Origin: Bifidobacterium olomucense
Lineage (GTDB): Bacteria; Actinomycetota; Actinomycetes; Actinomycetales; Bifidobacteriaceae
Assembly: GCF_012932375.1 (NCBI RefSeq)
Contig: NZ_JAAIIG010000008.1
Coordinates: 51,693 to 115,692 of the forward strand
Reading direction: 5' to 3'
DNA: 64,000 nucleotides
Part shown: one piece after another, positions 9,771-18,305 of the stretch
Layout: each line of letters begins with the position of its first letter
How positions within the stretch are numbered: the first letter of the stretch is position 1
Notes under the pieces: generated by a model
The model's database searches: none
The model's input: only the letters and a program-made list of their open reading frames with translations
What the model was told of the DNA's origin: nothing
Translations under genes and position numbers: made by a program

Positions 9771-11876
9771 ATGAGACGATGCCCGAGATGTGGTAGTGGG
9801 GTTGCCGACGGCCAGATGGTGTGCGCCCGGTGCGGCAATCCGATGCCTGCGCCAGTTGCACGCGGAGGGGTCCCTCAGATGCCTCCGCAGCCAAATGTAC
9901 CCATGCCGAACGTCGGTGTGCCGCAGCCGTATGCCCAGCAGCCTTCCCAGCCGCAGCAACCGTATGCTCCGAGTGTGTCGAGCGTCCCAGGTGTTTCCGG
10001 GCAGGCCATGCCGGCACAAGCTGTGCCAGGGCAGTCTGCCGCTCCGCAAGGACAGGCTACCGGGCAGTGGGGCGGTGCCGCCGTGCCTCCTATGTCCGGG
10101 GTCCCCAATGGCGCCGGGAATGGCAAGAACAACGGCCACAAGCGCAACATCGCGGCCATCATCATAGCGATAGTCGTCGTGGTGGCACTTGTAGCGGGGT
10201 CAGTCGCGGGCTTCTTCGTCTGGCGCAACTGGAAAGCCGGCAAAGAGGAAACCACTTCACAGACGGCGAAGTCGAAGTCCAAGACAAAATCCAAGACAAA
10301 GTCCAAGTCGAAAGACAACACCAAAACCGAAGAATCCGAGCCTAAATCCACAATGACCAAAGCCATCGAAGTGGAGATGGTTGGCTTCTCGTGCGACTAC
10401 ACCAACTCCAACTCATGGAATTGGGTGGGCGGTGCCATGGTATCCAACGTCATCCACTGCTGGGATGGCGATGCCACCGCGGATTCGGATTCGTCCTATT
10501 CCTCGGGCGATTCGTTGGACGGCAGCGGCGAGTACTCCTTCGGACTATGGACTCCTGCACTGGATGCCTCCAAAGAGATCCATGTCTCCATGCTTGAGTC
10601 GGGGGAGAAGGAGTATTCCGAGCCGCAGGTAGGAGCCACGTACGGCAATAATCCTGCGGTGTTCGTGTTCTATGCGGTGAAGACGAAGGCGGTGGGCACC
10701 ACTCCGGAAAGCGTGCATCTGTATGCGCAGGAGGTGAATGTCGAAACCGGCGAACTGTCGGACCGTATCGACCTGAAGACCGAGGAAGACAACCTCATCG
10801 ACTACGAGCAGGGCTATGAGTATTCGATACTCGCCGAATCCCGGGATATGGTGGCCATCGCCAAAACCTGGCACAGCGACGAGTCGTACACCACCAACGG
10901 TGATTCGGATACCACCAATGTGGACCATACGCAGGTGATGGGTGTGACTCGCGGCAAGGATACCGCGCAGGTGCTGCAGACCTTCCAGGACAAGATCGCC
11001 GTAACCGCCGACAGCAGCGGTTACCAGTCCATGAAGAAGACTGATATATCCGTGAATTCGACAGACGTATCCGACACATATTTGGTGGAGGATGATACGT
11101 ATCACCTGTATTCCGTGGAAAACAACAAGCAGATCATGAGCTTCCCTACGAACTACTGCAACCCCAAGAACAGCTGGTCATGCGATGTGGATCACCTATG
11201 GTCTCTTGGCGGCAACCAGTATGTAGTGGACGATCAGGTGATCGATTCCTCGACTGGAAAGGTGCAGTCGCTGCACGACCTGCTGGGTCTGAGCAAGGAC
11301 GAACACATCGAAGCCAAAGACCAGTTCGTGGACGGCTCGATGTACATACAGACCGAGGACTACGACAATAACGAAGGTCGTCGTGTGTTCCTGATGGGAT
11401 CGGACTTGAGCCCGACGGAAGTGTTGGACGGGTCGCAGTGGGCGCGTCTGCTGCTCAACGACGGCAAGTTCATGGGCATCAACTACCTGACCAAAACCAT
11501 ATACGTGCAGACCACCGATGAACAGATCATCGTGAACGCGCAAGGTGAATCGGTCGGCAACTATACCCTGCTTCCGGTGTACGACGATCCGGCGGATTGC
11601 GACCATACGCAGATGGAATGGATGATGTGGAACAAGAAATCCGATGGCAGCAACAGCATCATCGTGACCATCGGTCAGGCTCCGGGAGATCCGGCTCCTG
11701 ATCTGCCGACGGATTCGTCTAATTCAGCGGATTCTTCCGATAAATCTGATTCCGATTCTGATTCCGATTCTGATTCCGATTCGAGTTCCAGCAGCTCCAA
11801 GAAGTCCGGTAGTTCCAAGAGCTCCGGTGACTCTAAGAGTTCTAAGAGCTCCAAGAGTTCCAAGAGCGAGAAGTAG
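9771..11876 (+). CDS. Zinc-ribbon, single-pass membrane protein with Ser-Asp tail
   Basis: 701 residues. It opens with a double-CxxC zinc ribbon (CPRCGSGV...CARCGNPM). A Pro/Gln-rich linker follows to about residue 120, then one transmembrane helix (IAAIIIAIVVVVALVAGSVA, residues about 126-148), a Lys/Ser/Thr spacer, and a large acidic extracellular domain of about 450 residues with no family I recognise. The last 60 residues are low complexity: Asp-Ser dipeptides, then Ser/Lys. RBS ggggagag lies just before ATG. A cytoplasmic zinc ribbon with an outer domain resembles a sensor or scaffold architecture. It follows the FHA gene directly, so phospho-dependent recruitment is an inference. It ends before a long convergent hairpin. 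Confidence 0.8.
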   Translation: MRRCPRCGSGVADGQMVCARCGNPMPAPVARGGVPQMPPQPNVPMPNVGVPQPYAQQPSQPQQPYAPSVSSVPGVSGQAMPAQAVPGQSAAPQGQATGQWGGAAVPPMSGVPNGAGNGKNNGHKRNIAAIIIAIVVVVALVAGSVAGFFVWRNWKAGKEETTSQTAKSKSKTKSKTKSKSKDNTKTEESEPKSTMTKAIEVEMVGFSCDYTNSNSWNWVGGAMVSNVIHCWDGDATADSDSSYSSGDSLDGSGEYSFGLWTPALDASKEIHVSMLESGEKEYSEPQVGATYGNNPAVFVFYAVKTKAVGTTPESVHLYAQEVNVETGELSDRIDLKTEEDNLIDYEQGYEYSILAESRDMVAIAKTWHSDESYTTNGDSDTTNVDHTQVMGVTRGKDTAQVLQTFQDKIAVTADSSGYQSMKKTDISVNSTDVSDTYLVEDDTYHLYSVENNKQIMSFPTNYCNPKNSWSCDVDHLWSLGGNQYVVDDQVIDSSTGKVQSLHDLLGLSKDEHIEAKDQFVDGSMYIQTEDYDNNEGRRVFLMGSDLSPTEVLDGSQWARLLLNDGKFMGINYLTKTIYVQTTDEQIIVNAQGESVGNYTLLPVYDDPADCDHTQMEWMMWNKKSDGSNSIIVTIGQAPGDPAPDLPTDSSNSADSSDKSDSDSDSDSDSDSSSSSSKKSGSSKSSGDSKSSKSSKSSKSEK
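11745..11785 (+). repeat. Ser-Asp coding microsatellite
   Basis: Alternating gattcc and gattct hexamers encode Asp-Ser repeats near the C-terminus of the zinc-ribbon membrane protein. This is a slippage-prone tract. Confidence 0.75.
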
Positions 11877-11920
11877 GGATACTGGGGATAGCCGGAATAC
11901 TGGGGATACCGATAACGGAA

Positions 11921-11990
11921 CAAACAGTAATGGCCTGTTGATTCGACTGATCGTGTACCGATCGACGAACCAACAGGCCATTACTGTTTG
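11921..11990. terminator. Long 20-bp-stem hairpin between convergent units
   Basis: Arms 11921-11940 and 11971-11990 are perfect reverse complements of 20 bp. The 30-base loop holds a second imperfect stem (ttcg..gatcg with cgatc..cgaa). It lies between two converging operons and is probably a bidirectional terminator. Confidence 0.7.
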
Positions 11991-12000
11991 CATTAGTGCC

Positions 12001-12040
12001 GGTGGACGGTTGGCGAACTCGACATCGCTGGCCGTCCACC
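12001..12040 (-). terminator. Hairpin downstream of the minus-strand FHA gene
   Basis: A 9-bp stem, ggtggacgg (12001-12009) with ccgtccacc (12032-12040), lies 33 bases past the stop of the 12073-12696 gene. It is the likely end of the long minus-strand operon. Confidence 0.45.
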
Positions 12041-12072
12041 CATAGCGTTCCTCAGTAGCTGTTTCCGGTCAC

Positions 12073-12696
12073 TCACTGCTCGGTGAGCTGGAAGAACTGA
12101 TCGCCGATGCGCACGGTGGCCGGAGCGGTGAGCTTAAGCGGTGTGCCCTTGACCACCTGGGTCTCCTGACCGTCACTGATGATGTAGGTGCCGTTGAGCG
12201 AGCCGTAATCCTCAATCCACAGTTCACCGTCGGTATCGATGCTGATGGCGGCATGGTTACGCGACGTGGTGCGGGTCGGATCCTCGATTTTCTCCGACTT
12301 GGCACCCTGCGGCACGTCCATGGACGGCTTGCGGCCGAGCAGCGTGCTCTTATCGATCACGATGGTCTGGCCGGTGACGTCGTTATGCAACTGGTACGTC
12401 TTCTGCGGGGCCTTGGATGTGAACGAGGACGACAGCACAGTGCTGTCCCAATCCTCGATGTCGTCTTCGGCGGCGTGCGGCGTCGCGCTGGGTTCTGCGG
12501 CGTGCTGGGGGCCGCTCGCCGGCTGTTCATAGACCGGTTGAGCGTTCTGCTGCGGCTGTGGCTCTTCGTAGGTCACGGCCGCCGGTTCTGCTGTGGGCTG
12601 GGTGGCCGGCTGGACCTCAGGCTGAGCTGCAGGCTCCGGCTGATCGTCTGAATACCAGCCGAATTCAGGTGCGGGAGGATAAGGAAGTTTGGCCAT
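12073..12696 (-). CDS. FHA-domain protein with disordered N-terminus
   Basis: 207 residues from ATG 12696 (MAKLPYPPAP), preceded by aaagga. A GTG at 12714 that overlaps the upstream stop is the alternative. Residues 1 to about 100 are Pro/Gln/Glu-rich and disordered. Residues about 105-207 are an FHA domain with GRKPSMDV, SRNHAAI and SLNGTYI, so the phosphothreonine-binding residues are present. It is the last gene of the kinase-to-FHA minus-strand operon, 14 bases after the variant-leucine-repeat gene. Small FHA proteins of this layout commonly serve as phospho-readers for the kinase of the same operon; the specific partner is not known. Confidence 0.88.
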   Translation of the reverse strand: MAKLPYPPAPEFGWYSDDQPEPAAQPEVQPATQPTAEPAAVTYEEPQPQQNAQPVYEQPASGPQHAAEPSATPHAAEDDIEDWDSTVLSSSFTSKAPQKTYQLHNDVTGQTIVIDKSTLLGRKPSMDVPQGAKSEKIEDPTRTTSRNHAAISIDTDGELWIEDYGSLNGTYIISDGQETQVVKGTPLKLTAPATVRIGDQFFQLTEQ

Positions 12697-12710
12697 GGTT
12701 TGCCGTCCTT

Positions 12711-13313
12711 TCACTGACGAGACGCCAGTGCGGCGTTGATTGCCGGATCGCCGAGCTGGCCGAGCCAGTCCAGCAGCGCGGGATAGGTGTTGGGGTTACG
12801 AGCGATGCAGACGCGCAATTCAGGAGCATACTGCGCAATCTGGGCGATCTGCATCTGATCCGTGGTGGTCAGCGCCAGCTCGGCGGTGAAGCCGTACGGA
12901 TTGGTGGCTACGGGCTCTTCGAAGGCGGCCTGAGCCGGTTCGGCCTGCTGCGGCTGTGCGTACTGCTGTTCTGCGGCAGGCTGGGCATACTGCTCCGCAA
13001 CGGGCTGGGCGGCTTCGGCCTGCGGCTGGGCATACTGCTCCGCGGCGGGCTGGGCAGTGGGCTGAGCTTGCGATTCTTCCTGGTCCTGCACCGGTCCGCC
13101 AATGGCATCGGCGGTGAAGCCGTACTGTGCCAGCGTTTCGCGGGCCCGTTCATCGCCGAATTCAGCGATCCAGCGCTTCAGACCGGGGTAGCAACGCGGG
13201 TTTACGGCGACATTCGCGCCGAATTCCGGATTCTCATATGCGATTTTCGCCAACAGAATCGGATCCGCGTTAGGATCCTGTACGGCAGCGACCGCAGCAT
13301 CATAATCAACCAT
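12711..13313 (-). CDS. Variant leucine-rich-repeat (LRV-like) protein, two repeat domains
   Basis: 200 residues. N-terminal (about 1-65) and C-terminal (about 145-200) segments are related to each other: AENP/YENPEFGANVAVNPRCYP and QYAPELRVCIARNPNTYP, each followed by LxxWxxxLGD-type endings. This is the pattern of the actinobacterial variant leucine-rich repeat. Between them is a Gln/Pro/Ala linker with repeats of EQYAQP. No signal peptide or membrane segment. The gene sits 26 bases after the PP2C phosphatase and 14 bases before the FHA gene. The family is assigned by pattern, and its role (probably protein binding within the signalling module) is inferred. Confidence 0.65.
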   Translation of the reverse strand: MVDYDAAVAAVQDPNADPILLAKIAYENPEFGANVAVNPRCYPGLKRWIAEFGDERARETLAQYGFTADAIGGPVQDQEESQAQPTAQPAAEQYAQPQAEAAQPVAEQYAQPAAEQQYAQPQQAEPAQAAFEEPVATNPYGFTAELALTTTDQMQIAQIAQYAPELRVCIARNPNTYPALLDWLGQLGDPAINAALASRQ

Positions 13314-13339
13314 GGGAGTACCTCCTTATGTTCGCTCGG

Positions 13340-14287
13340 TTATGCCGAACGTATGGTCCGTAGGGTTTGTAGTGTTGCGTCTTCGATGGCGCCGATGTCT
13401 TCGCCCGCGTCCAACTTGAATGCGCTGAACGCATGGTATTCAGGCTCCGGCATCGGCATATCAGCCACAATCACGGTGATGTTGTCTGTTCCGCCTGCGT
13501 CGAGCGCGGCCGCGACAAGAGCGTCCACGGCTTCCTGCGGGTCGGAATGTGCGGCGGCTATCGCGGCGATGCGCTCATCAGGCACCTCGCCGTGCAGTCC
13601 ATCCGAACAGATAATGAAACGGCCGGTCATATCGGCCACATAGATGTCGGGAGCGATGCCTTCCGGATCGCCGAGACATTGGGTGATGATGTTACGCGGA
13701 ATAGTCGCCTCGGCCACCTCAGGCAGCATCTCGCCGGAATCGATGGCTTCCTGCCGCTGAGAATGGTCGCGCGTGATGCGTGTCAACGATGCGGCATCCC
13801 ATACGGTTCCGGAAAGAGCGGCTGGTTCGTCGTTCTGCGGCAATGGATTCATATGATACGTGCGTGAATCACCGATATTGATCACATACGTAAGGTTCTC
13901 ATACTCGGATGTATCGTCGTCTACCAAAGTCGGATCACAGGTATCGCCTGTTTCCGGAGCGCCGGTGGTATCCAGCCATCCCGATGGCAATACCAGACCG
14001 GTGCATGTGGTGCCGGCCACGCCGCCAAGTTTGGTGCCAAGGGCGAGGATATCCTGTTGTGCCTGAGCCAGGGTACTGTCGATGTCTTCTCGTGTGCGAC
14101 GGGCTAGGCTGGCCAGCTCAGCCATATGCTGTGCCGCGAGTCGGCTGGCTTGCTCGCCGCCCATGCCGCCGCCCATGCCATCGCATACTACGAATACACC
14201 CTGTTGGGCAAATCCGGTGTCTTGATTGTTTTTGCGTCTCAGACCCACATCACTGGTCATCGCGATACGGATTGGACCTGTGGTCAT
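13340..14287 (-). CDS. PP2C-family Ser/Thr protein phosphatase
   Basis: 315 residues. It shows the metal-binding PP2C motifs GLRRKNNQD, VVCDGMGGGMGGE, ICSDGLHGEV and GGTDNITVIVAD, so the enzyme should be active with Mn/Mg. It removes phosphate from Ser/Thr residues and would counter the kinase encoded at the head of the same operon. There is no transmembrane helix, unlike many PstP proteins of actinobacteria, so it should be soluble. Its ATG overlaps the stop of the transglutaminase-like gene (ATGA at 14284-14287), which indicates translational coupling. In the bifidobacterial PFNA cluster this position is also occupied by a phosphatase. Confidence 0.92.
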   Translation of the reverse strand: MTTGPIRIAMTSDVGLRRKNNQDTGFAQQGVFVVCDGMGGGMGGEQASRLAAQHMAELASLARRTREDIDSTLAQAQQDILALGTKLGGVAGTTCTGLVLPSGWLDTTGAPETGDTCDPTLVDDDTSEYENLTYVINIGDSRTYHMNPLPQNDEPAALSGTVWDAASLTRITRDHSQRQEAIDSGEMLPEVAEATIPRNIITQCLGDPEGIAPDIYVADMTGRFIICSDGLHGEVPDERIAAIAAAHSDPQEAVDALVAAALDAGGTDNITVIVADMPMPEPEYHAFSAFKLDAGEDIGAIEDATLQTLRTIRSA

Positions 14288-16965
14288 GCCGTCTTCCCCT
14301 TCTTAACGTTGCCCGGTGCATGTGTTTTCGACGTATGCGGCTTTGCTGCGTGTCTATGTGCCAGTATAGACACGCTTTTCAACGAAAGTCGTGTTCGTAC
14401 TCGCCGCAGATAAGGCAAAGATGCCAGCATGGCCTTTCGGAGTTTGCTGACATTCGTCCAATAGGCACGTGCCTGTGTATCCTGAACGCTCTGGCCGGAG
14501 AACGCGGCATAGTCGGCTTCGCGCCCGAGCTGTATCAGCGCCCGCTGACCGGTGCCGAGTTGTTGCGCAATCGCTGTGGCCTGATCCCGTCGGGTTCCTT
14601 GGGCGGTGATGCCGCTTTGCAAGGCAAGTGAACGAATCGCATTCCATCCCGCGGCTACCCGGTTGGCTGGTGTGCCGTGCCGGCGGTCTCGCGCCAGCAA
14701 TATGGCCTTAACGGTGAGAATCAGCGTGCAAACTATAAGCAGTATCCATAGCGGGCTGCCGTATATCGCCACCGCACGGGTGACTCGCCAGAATCTGAGC
14801 CAGAACAGATTCGTGGGTTGCGCGTCGGCATCGGCACCCGCCAAAGAGCTCTGTCCTTTGGCCTGAGTCTGGTCGCGCAACGGATCAGTCAACGGTACCG
14901 GAGGTTGACGGACCAGCGTTTGCGGGTTCGGCGGCGTGAGATTCTGGTTCTCGTCAGGAACCTTGGTCTCTTTCGGCGTGGGGTAGAAGGCCACCCACCC
15001 CAGCCCCTGCAGTTTGATCTCCACCCAAGCGGTCACATCGTTGCCGGTGAACTCGGTTATGGTGTTCTTGCCGTCGGTTGTTTTGGTGCGTGCATCGGTG
15101 ATATTGCCGTTTTCGTCTTTGGGAAGGAACCCCAGCACTACACGGGACGGCAAGCCGAGCTCTCTGGCCATGAGTGCCATGGCGGAAGCGTATTGTTCGG
15201 AATCGCCCACCATGGCGGTGCCGGCAAGCAGTTTGTTCACACGGTAATTGCCATGACCGGCGTCGGACGGATAATCGCCTTGCAAACCATGGGAGAACCA
15301 TCCCGAATCTTTCAGAGTCTGGGCCAATGCGGTGGCGGCCGCTCCTCCCGAGGATTTGCCTCCGGCGATGGCCGTAGCCAGTTTGCTGACCGAGTCGGGA
15401 ACGTCTTGTGCCTGCGGTTGGCTGATGCGCGCGGCTTTCGCTCGGCTGATCTGCTGGTCCGATGGCTTTTTGACGAGGACTCCGGATTCGATGTAGGTCA
15501 TGCCTTCGCGTGTGCCGGTGGGAATGATGGCGGAATCGGTGTCCGTGTTGTAGTAGAAGACGTTGCTGTCTGAACCGGTGGTGTTGCGCGCGCTGCTGGT
15601 GTTGCGCGCGCTGCTGGTGTTGCGCGCGCTGCTGGTCTTATCGGATTGTTGATCATCGCCGGAATCTTTGGTGTTGCCGGTGAATGCCACGCTTGTGGCG
15701 GCACCGGCAAGCGGCAGCCACGTGTCGCTGAGTCCCTGGTGGACTGTGAACGTCGTCTTGAACCTGCTGCCTTTGTCATCGGTCGGTATTGCTGTGCCCA
15801 CACGCTCGTAGTTCGAGGAACTTGAGGCCTCGGACGAATCGGACAGATTCCAGACCGTGCCGTCGAATCGGTCCATCACCGCCAGCCTGACCGGGGTTCC
15901 TGACGGAAGATTTTCGGCGCTCAGCAGTACATCGTTCTTATGGTTTTTGATATAGGACCGCATGCCGCTTAATGGGCTGGTGTAATCATAAGGACTGAGC
16001 GGAGGATCGTAGTGATCCCGTAATGTGGCGCGATGTTGGGCGACCAGCAGTGTGCCTCCAAAAGCCAGACCTGCCGCCAGAGCCAGAATTACGATGGCGC
16101 AAATCCAGCGTCCCCATTCCAGAAGATCCAAACGCCAGGAAAGCCAAACCATCAGTATGATGGCGGCGGCGATGCCGCACGCGGCTCGCTGCCATCCGGT
16201 GTCCGTGCCCAGCAGCGCGCAGACGGATACGGCAGCGGCATATGGCAGACAGCTCAATGACGCTATCGCGGCATTGGAATCTACGGCGAATATGCCGGCC
16301 AAGAAGGTAAGCCAGAGTCCGATGGTCCACACGGCCAGCAGACATCCGTCGGACGTACCCAGTGGCGGGGTGACGGAGATCAGGTATTTGAATGAGCCGA
16401 ATGTGGTCTGCCATCCCATGCTCAGCGTTCGTATCGTGGGAAGCACGTGCGAGATGGTCGTCTCATTCAACGCGATAACTGGCCCGATGATGCATTGCGC
16501 GAACGCCAGAAACACCAGCTGCCACCATAAACGTAGTGCTGGTTGGGTGCCCATGAGTGCGATTATGGCACCGATGATCGTAGCTGGCACCGCAGCGGTG
16601 GCCCAGATGATGACGCTGCCATAAACGTCGATAAGATTAGCCTGCGCAAGCAGCATCAGCACGGATACCACCACGATGCTGATGCATTGACGGCTCCAAA
16701 GCTGTCCGCCGAGGCTGCGTCCCTGCAACAGATTGCCGCGAGTCATCCAGATCACCGAATGTGTGGAATCCGCCCATGATCCGGTAGTGGTGGAACCGGT
16801 ATACGTTGACGATGTGGCATCGGTATGGCTGTAGCCTGATGATGCGTCGAAACCGGAGGATCCGGGAGAGAAGGGCGTGTGTTCGGCGGTCACGGTTGTG
16901 GTTGCGTTTGTGCGTGCACCGTGGAAATGTTGCCCGGTTGCGGGTGTGAATCGATGGAAGATCAT
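14284..16965 (-). CDS. Transglutaminase-like (TgpA-type) membrane protein with all three catalytic positions substituted
   Basis: 893 residues from ATG 16965, which overlaps the DUF58 stop as ATGA; longer upstream readings cross into that gene. Layout: several N-terminal transmembrane helices (about residues 70-330), a large outer domain with a transglutaminase-like core (about 540-665), one further helix (SPLWILLIVCTLILTVKAIL), and a cytoplasmic tail. The usual core motifs GxCEQ, DAHAWVE and FDPTP appear here as GDSEQ (Ser589), DVTAWVE (Thr645) and FYPTP (Tyr661), so the Cys-His-Asp triad is gone. I expect a binding or structural role rather than catalysis. Three identical TSSARN repeats sit in the outer domain. 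The operon neighbours are MoxR and DUF58, its usual companions. Confidence 0.88.
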   Translation of the reverse strand: MIFHRFTPATGQHFHGARTNATTTVTAEHTPFSPGSSGFDASSGYSHTDATSSTYTGSTTTGSWADSTHSVIWMTRGNLLQGRSLGGQLWSRQCISIVVVSVLMLLAQANLIDVYGSVIIWATAAVPATIIGAIIALMGTQPALRLWWQLVFLAFAQCIIGPVIALNETTISHVLPTIRTLSMGWQTTFGSFKYLISVTPPLGTSDGCLLAVWTIGLWLTFLAGIFAVDSNAAIASLSCLPYAAAVSVCALLGTDTGWQRAACGIAAAIILMVWLSWRLDLLEWGRWICAIVILALAAGLAFGGTLLVAQHRATLRDHYDPPLSPYDYTSPLSGMRSYIKNHKNDVLLSAENLPSGTPVRLAVMDRFDGTVWNLSDSSEASSSSNYERVGTAIPTDDKGSRFKTTFTVHQGLSDTWLPLAGAATSVAFTGNTKDSGDDQQSDKTSSARNTSSARNTSSARNTTGSDSNVFYYNTDTDSAIIPTGTREGMTYIESGVLVKKPSDQQISRAKAARISQPQAQDVPDSVSKLATAIAGGKSSGGAAATALAQTLKDSGWFSHGLQGDYPSDAGHGNYRVNKLLAGTAMVGDSEQYASAMALMARELGLPSRVVLGFLPKDENGNITDARTKTTDGKNTITEFTGNDVTAWVEIKLQGLGWVAFYPTPKETKVPDENQNLTPPNPQTLVRQPPVPLTDPLRDQTQAKGQSSLAGADADAQPTNLFWLRFWRVTRAVAIYGSPLWILLIVCTLILTVKAILLARDRRHGTPANRVAAGWNAIRSLALQSGITAQGTRRDQATAIAQQLGTGQRALIQLGREADYAAFSGQSVQDTQARAYWTNVSKLRKAMLASLPYLRRVRTRLSLKSVSILAHRHAAKPHTSKTHAPGNVKKGKTA
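15581..15634. repeat. 3 x 18-bp perfect minisatellite in the transglutaminase-like gene
   Basis: Three identical 18-bp units (gtgttgcgcgcgctgctg on the plus strand) encode TSSARN three times on the minus strand. Copy number can change in frame by slippage. Confidence 0.9.
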
Positions 16966-18188
16966 GCCAGCACCCCCATAATCATGGGCAGATCGTCGAG
17001 CTCGCCGATAGTGGCCAAGGTAAAGTTCGCGAACCGACGGATACCGCGGTTGGCTCCGGCATTCGCTTGGAGCACCACGCAACGTGCTGAGCGGGGCAGT
17101 GCCAATGTCATACGTTTGATATGGTCCAGATTTTTCAGCGATCCCACGGTGAAGAAATAGAACGAGGCGTCCGGACTGTGCTTGAGCGTGCTTTCGGCAA
17201 GGTTCGGATTATCCTCGCGATCCGGCTCGATGGCGCTGGCATCGTCGAGAAACGCCATGGCATTGCGGGGCTGGGCATGGGCGTCGCCCGCATGGGCGAA
17301 TAGAGGACGATCCTGCAACAGGCATTGCACACCGATGGAGGAGTGTATGGACACCGCCAATTCGAATTCCTCCCCAGTGGTGTAATCATCAGGGTTGATG
17401 TCGATGGTCACCGATGTGTCAGTGCGCCGGGTGGCCTCGTATTGGCGAATCATCAATGAACCGGTTTTAGCTGAACTGAGCCAGTGGACATTACGCACAT
17501 CATCACCGGGCTCGTATTCGCGCAAGCCGTAGAAGTCGAGGTCGTCGTCAACGATCTGACCTGAAGGCTGGCCTTCCAGATCGCGGGGCACTCCGGCATT
17601 GAGAGGGTTCAGCCGCACGGTTTTGGGATGAATGAACACGGTGATGTGCTCGGCGAGCTCCTTCTCGTGACGAATCAGGCCAAAAGGATCGCCTTTGCGG
17701 ATACGCAGTGGGCCGACGGTGAGCAATGCTCTTGAAATAGCGCGGAATTCCACGTTTGTTTGTTTCGATTGCCCGGGCGCGAGCATGGGAATGTGGAAAC
17801 GCTCATGCACCTGCCCGATCGGCAGATCGCCGCGTGCTGTGGCGGTAGGTGTTTTACCGGCGTTGTCGATGCCGACGATGACGGATACGGTATCTCCGGC
17901 GGTGACCCGTCGGCTGGAGACCTCAATCGAGGCGTGGAACCGGGTGTTGCCAAGGGACAGCAGAATGGCGGCGCACATCATCACCGCCGATACGCAGGCA
18001 AAGGCCAGCAACTCATGCCAGCCTACGATGAGGAATGTGACAAGGCATGCCACACCGGCTCCGGTGACGGCCCATCCCAGCGGAGAGACGTACGCGGTGA
18101 GCAGCCGTCGAACACGTCTGTACAGGCGTGAGAGCGTGCGTCCGGCACGCCGGTGGCGTGATGCGGTGAACGCGGATGAGAATGCCAT
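16962..18188 (-). CDS. DUF58 domain protein
   Basis: 408 residues. Two N-terminal transmembrane helices (about 38-80) are followed by an outer/beta region and the DUF58 signature REYEPGDDVRNVHWLSSAKT (about 215-235). The DUF58 region is related to von Willebrand factor A folds. RBS gaggaaagg precedes ATG 18188. DUF58 proteins are nearly always encoded beside MoxR ATPases and are thought to be their partners or substrates; here MoxR is 117 bases upstream and the transglutaminase-like gene overlaps downstream. It matches the duf58 gene of the PFNA cluster. Biochemical role not established. Confidence 0.88.
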   Translation of the reverse strand: MAFSSAFTASRHRRAGRTLSRLYRRVRRLLTAYVSPLGWAVTGAGVACLVTFLIVGWHELLAFACVSAVMMCAAILLSLGNTRFHASIEVSSRRVTAGDTVSVIVGIDNAGKTPTATARGDLPIGQVHERFHIPMLAPGQSKQTNVEFRAISRALLTVGPLRIRKGDPFGLIRHEKELAEHITVFIHPKTVRLNPLNAGVPRDLEGQPSGQIVDDDLDFYGLREYEPGDDVRNVHWLSSAKTGSLMIRQYEATRRTDTSVTIDINPDDYTTGEEFELAVSIHSSIGVQCLLQDRPLFAHAGDAHAQPRNAMAFLDDASAIEPDREDNPNLAESTLKHSPDASFYFFTVGSLKNLDHIKRMTLALPRSARCVVLQANAGANRGIRRFANFTLATIGELDDLPMIMGVLA

Positions 18189-18305
18189 AGAAGACCTTTC
18201 CTCAGGGAAGTGGCTTTGCGCCGGAGCTGTTCTCGTTCTCGGGAGGGGAAGAGCCGGATGCCGGATACCCAGCGATGCGATGTATCAGTTATGGAGGTTG
18301 AGAGG

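Noticed and set aside
12558..13643. 361-codon plus-strand frame opposite the LRV and PP2C genes
   Set aside because: Arg/Gly-rich shadow that crosses the boundaries of well-supported minus-strand genes; no start signal.
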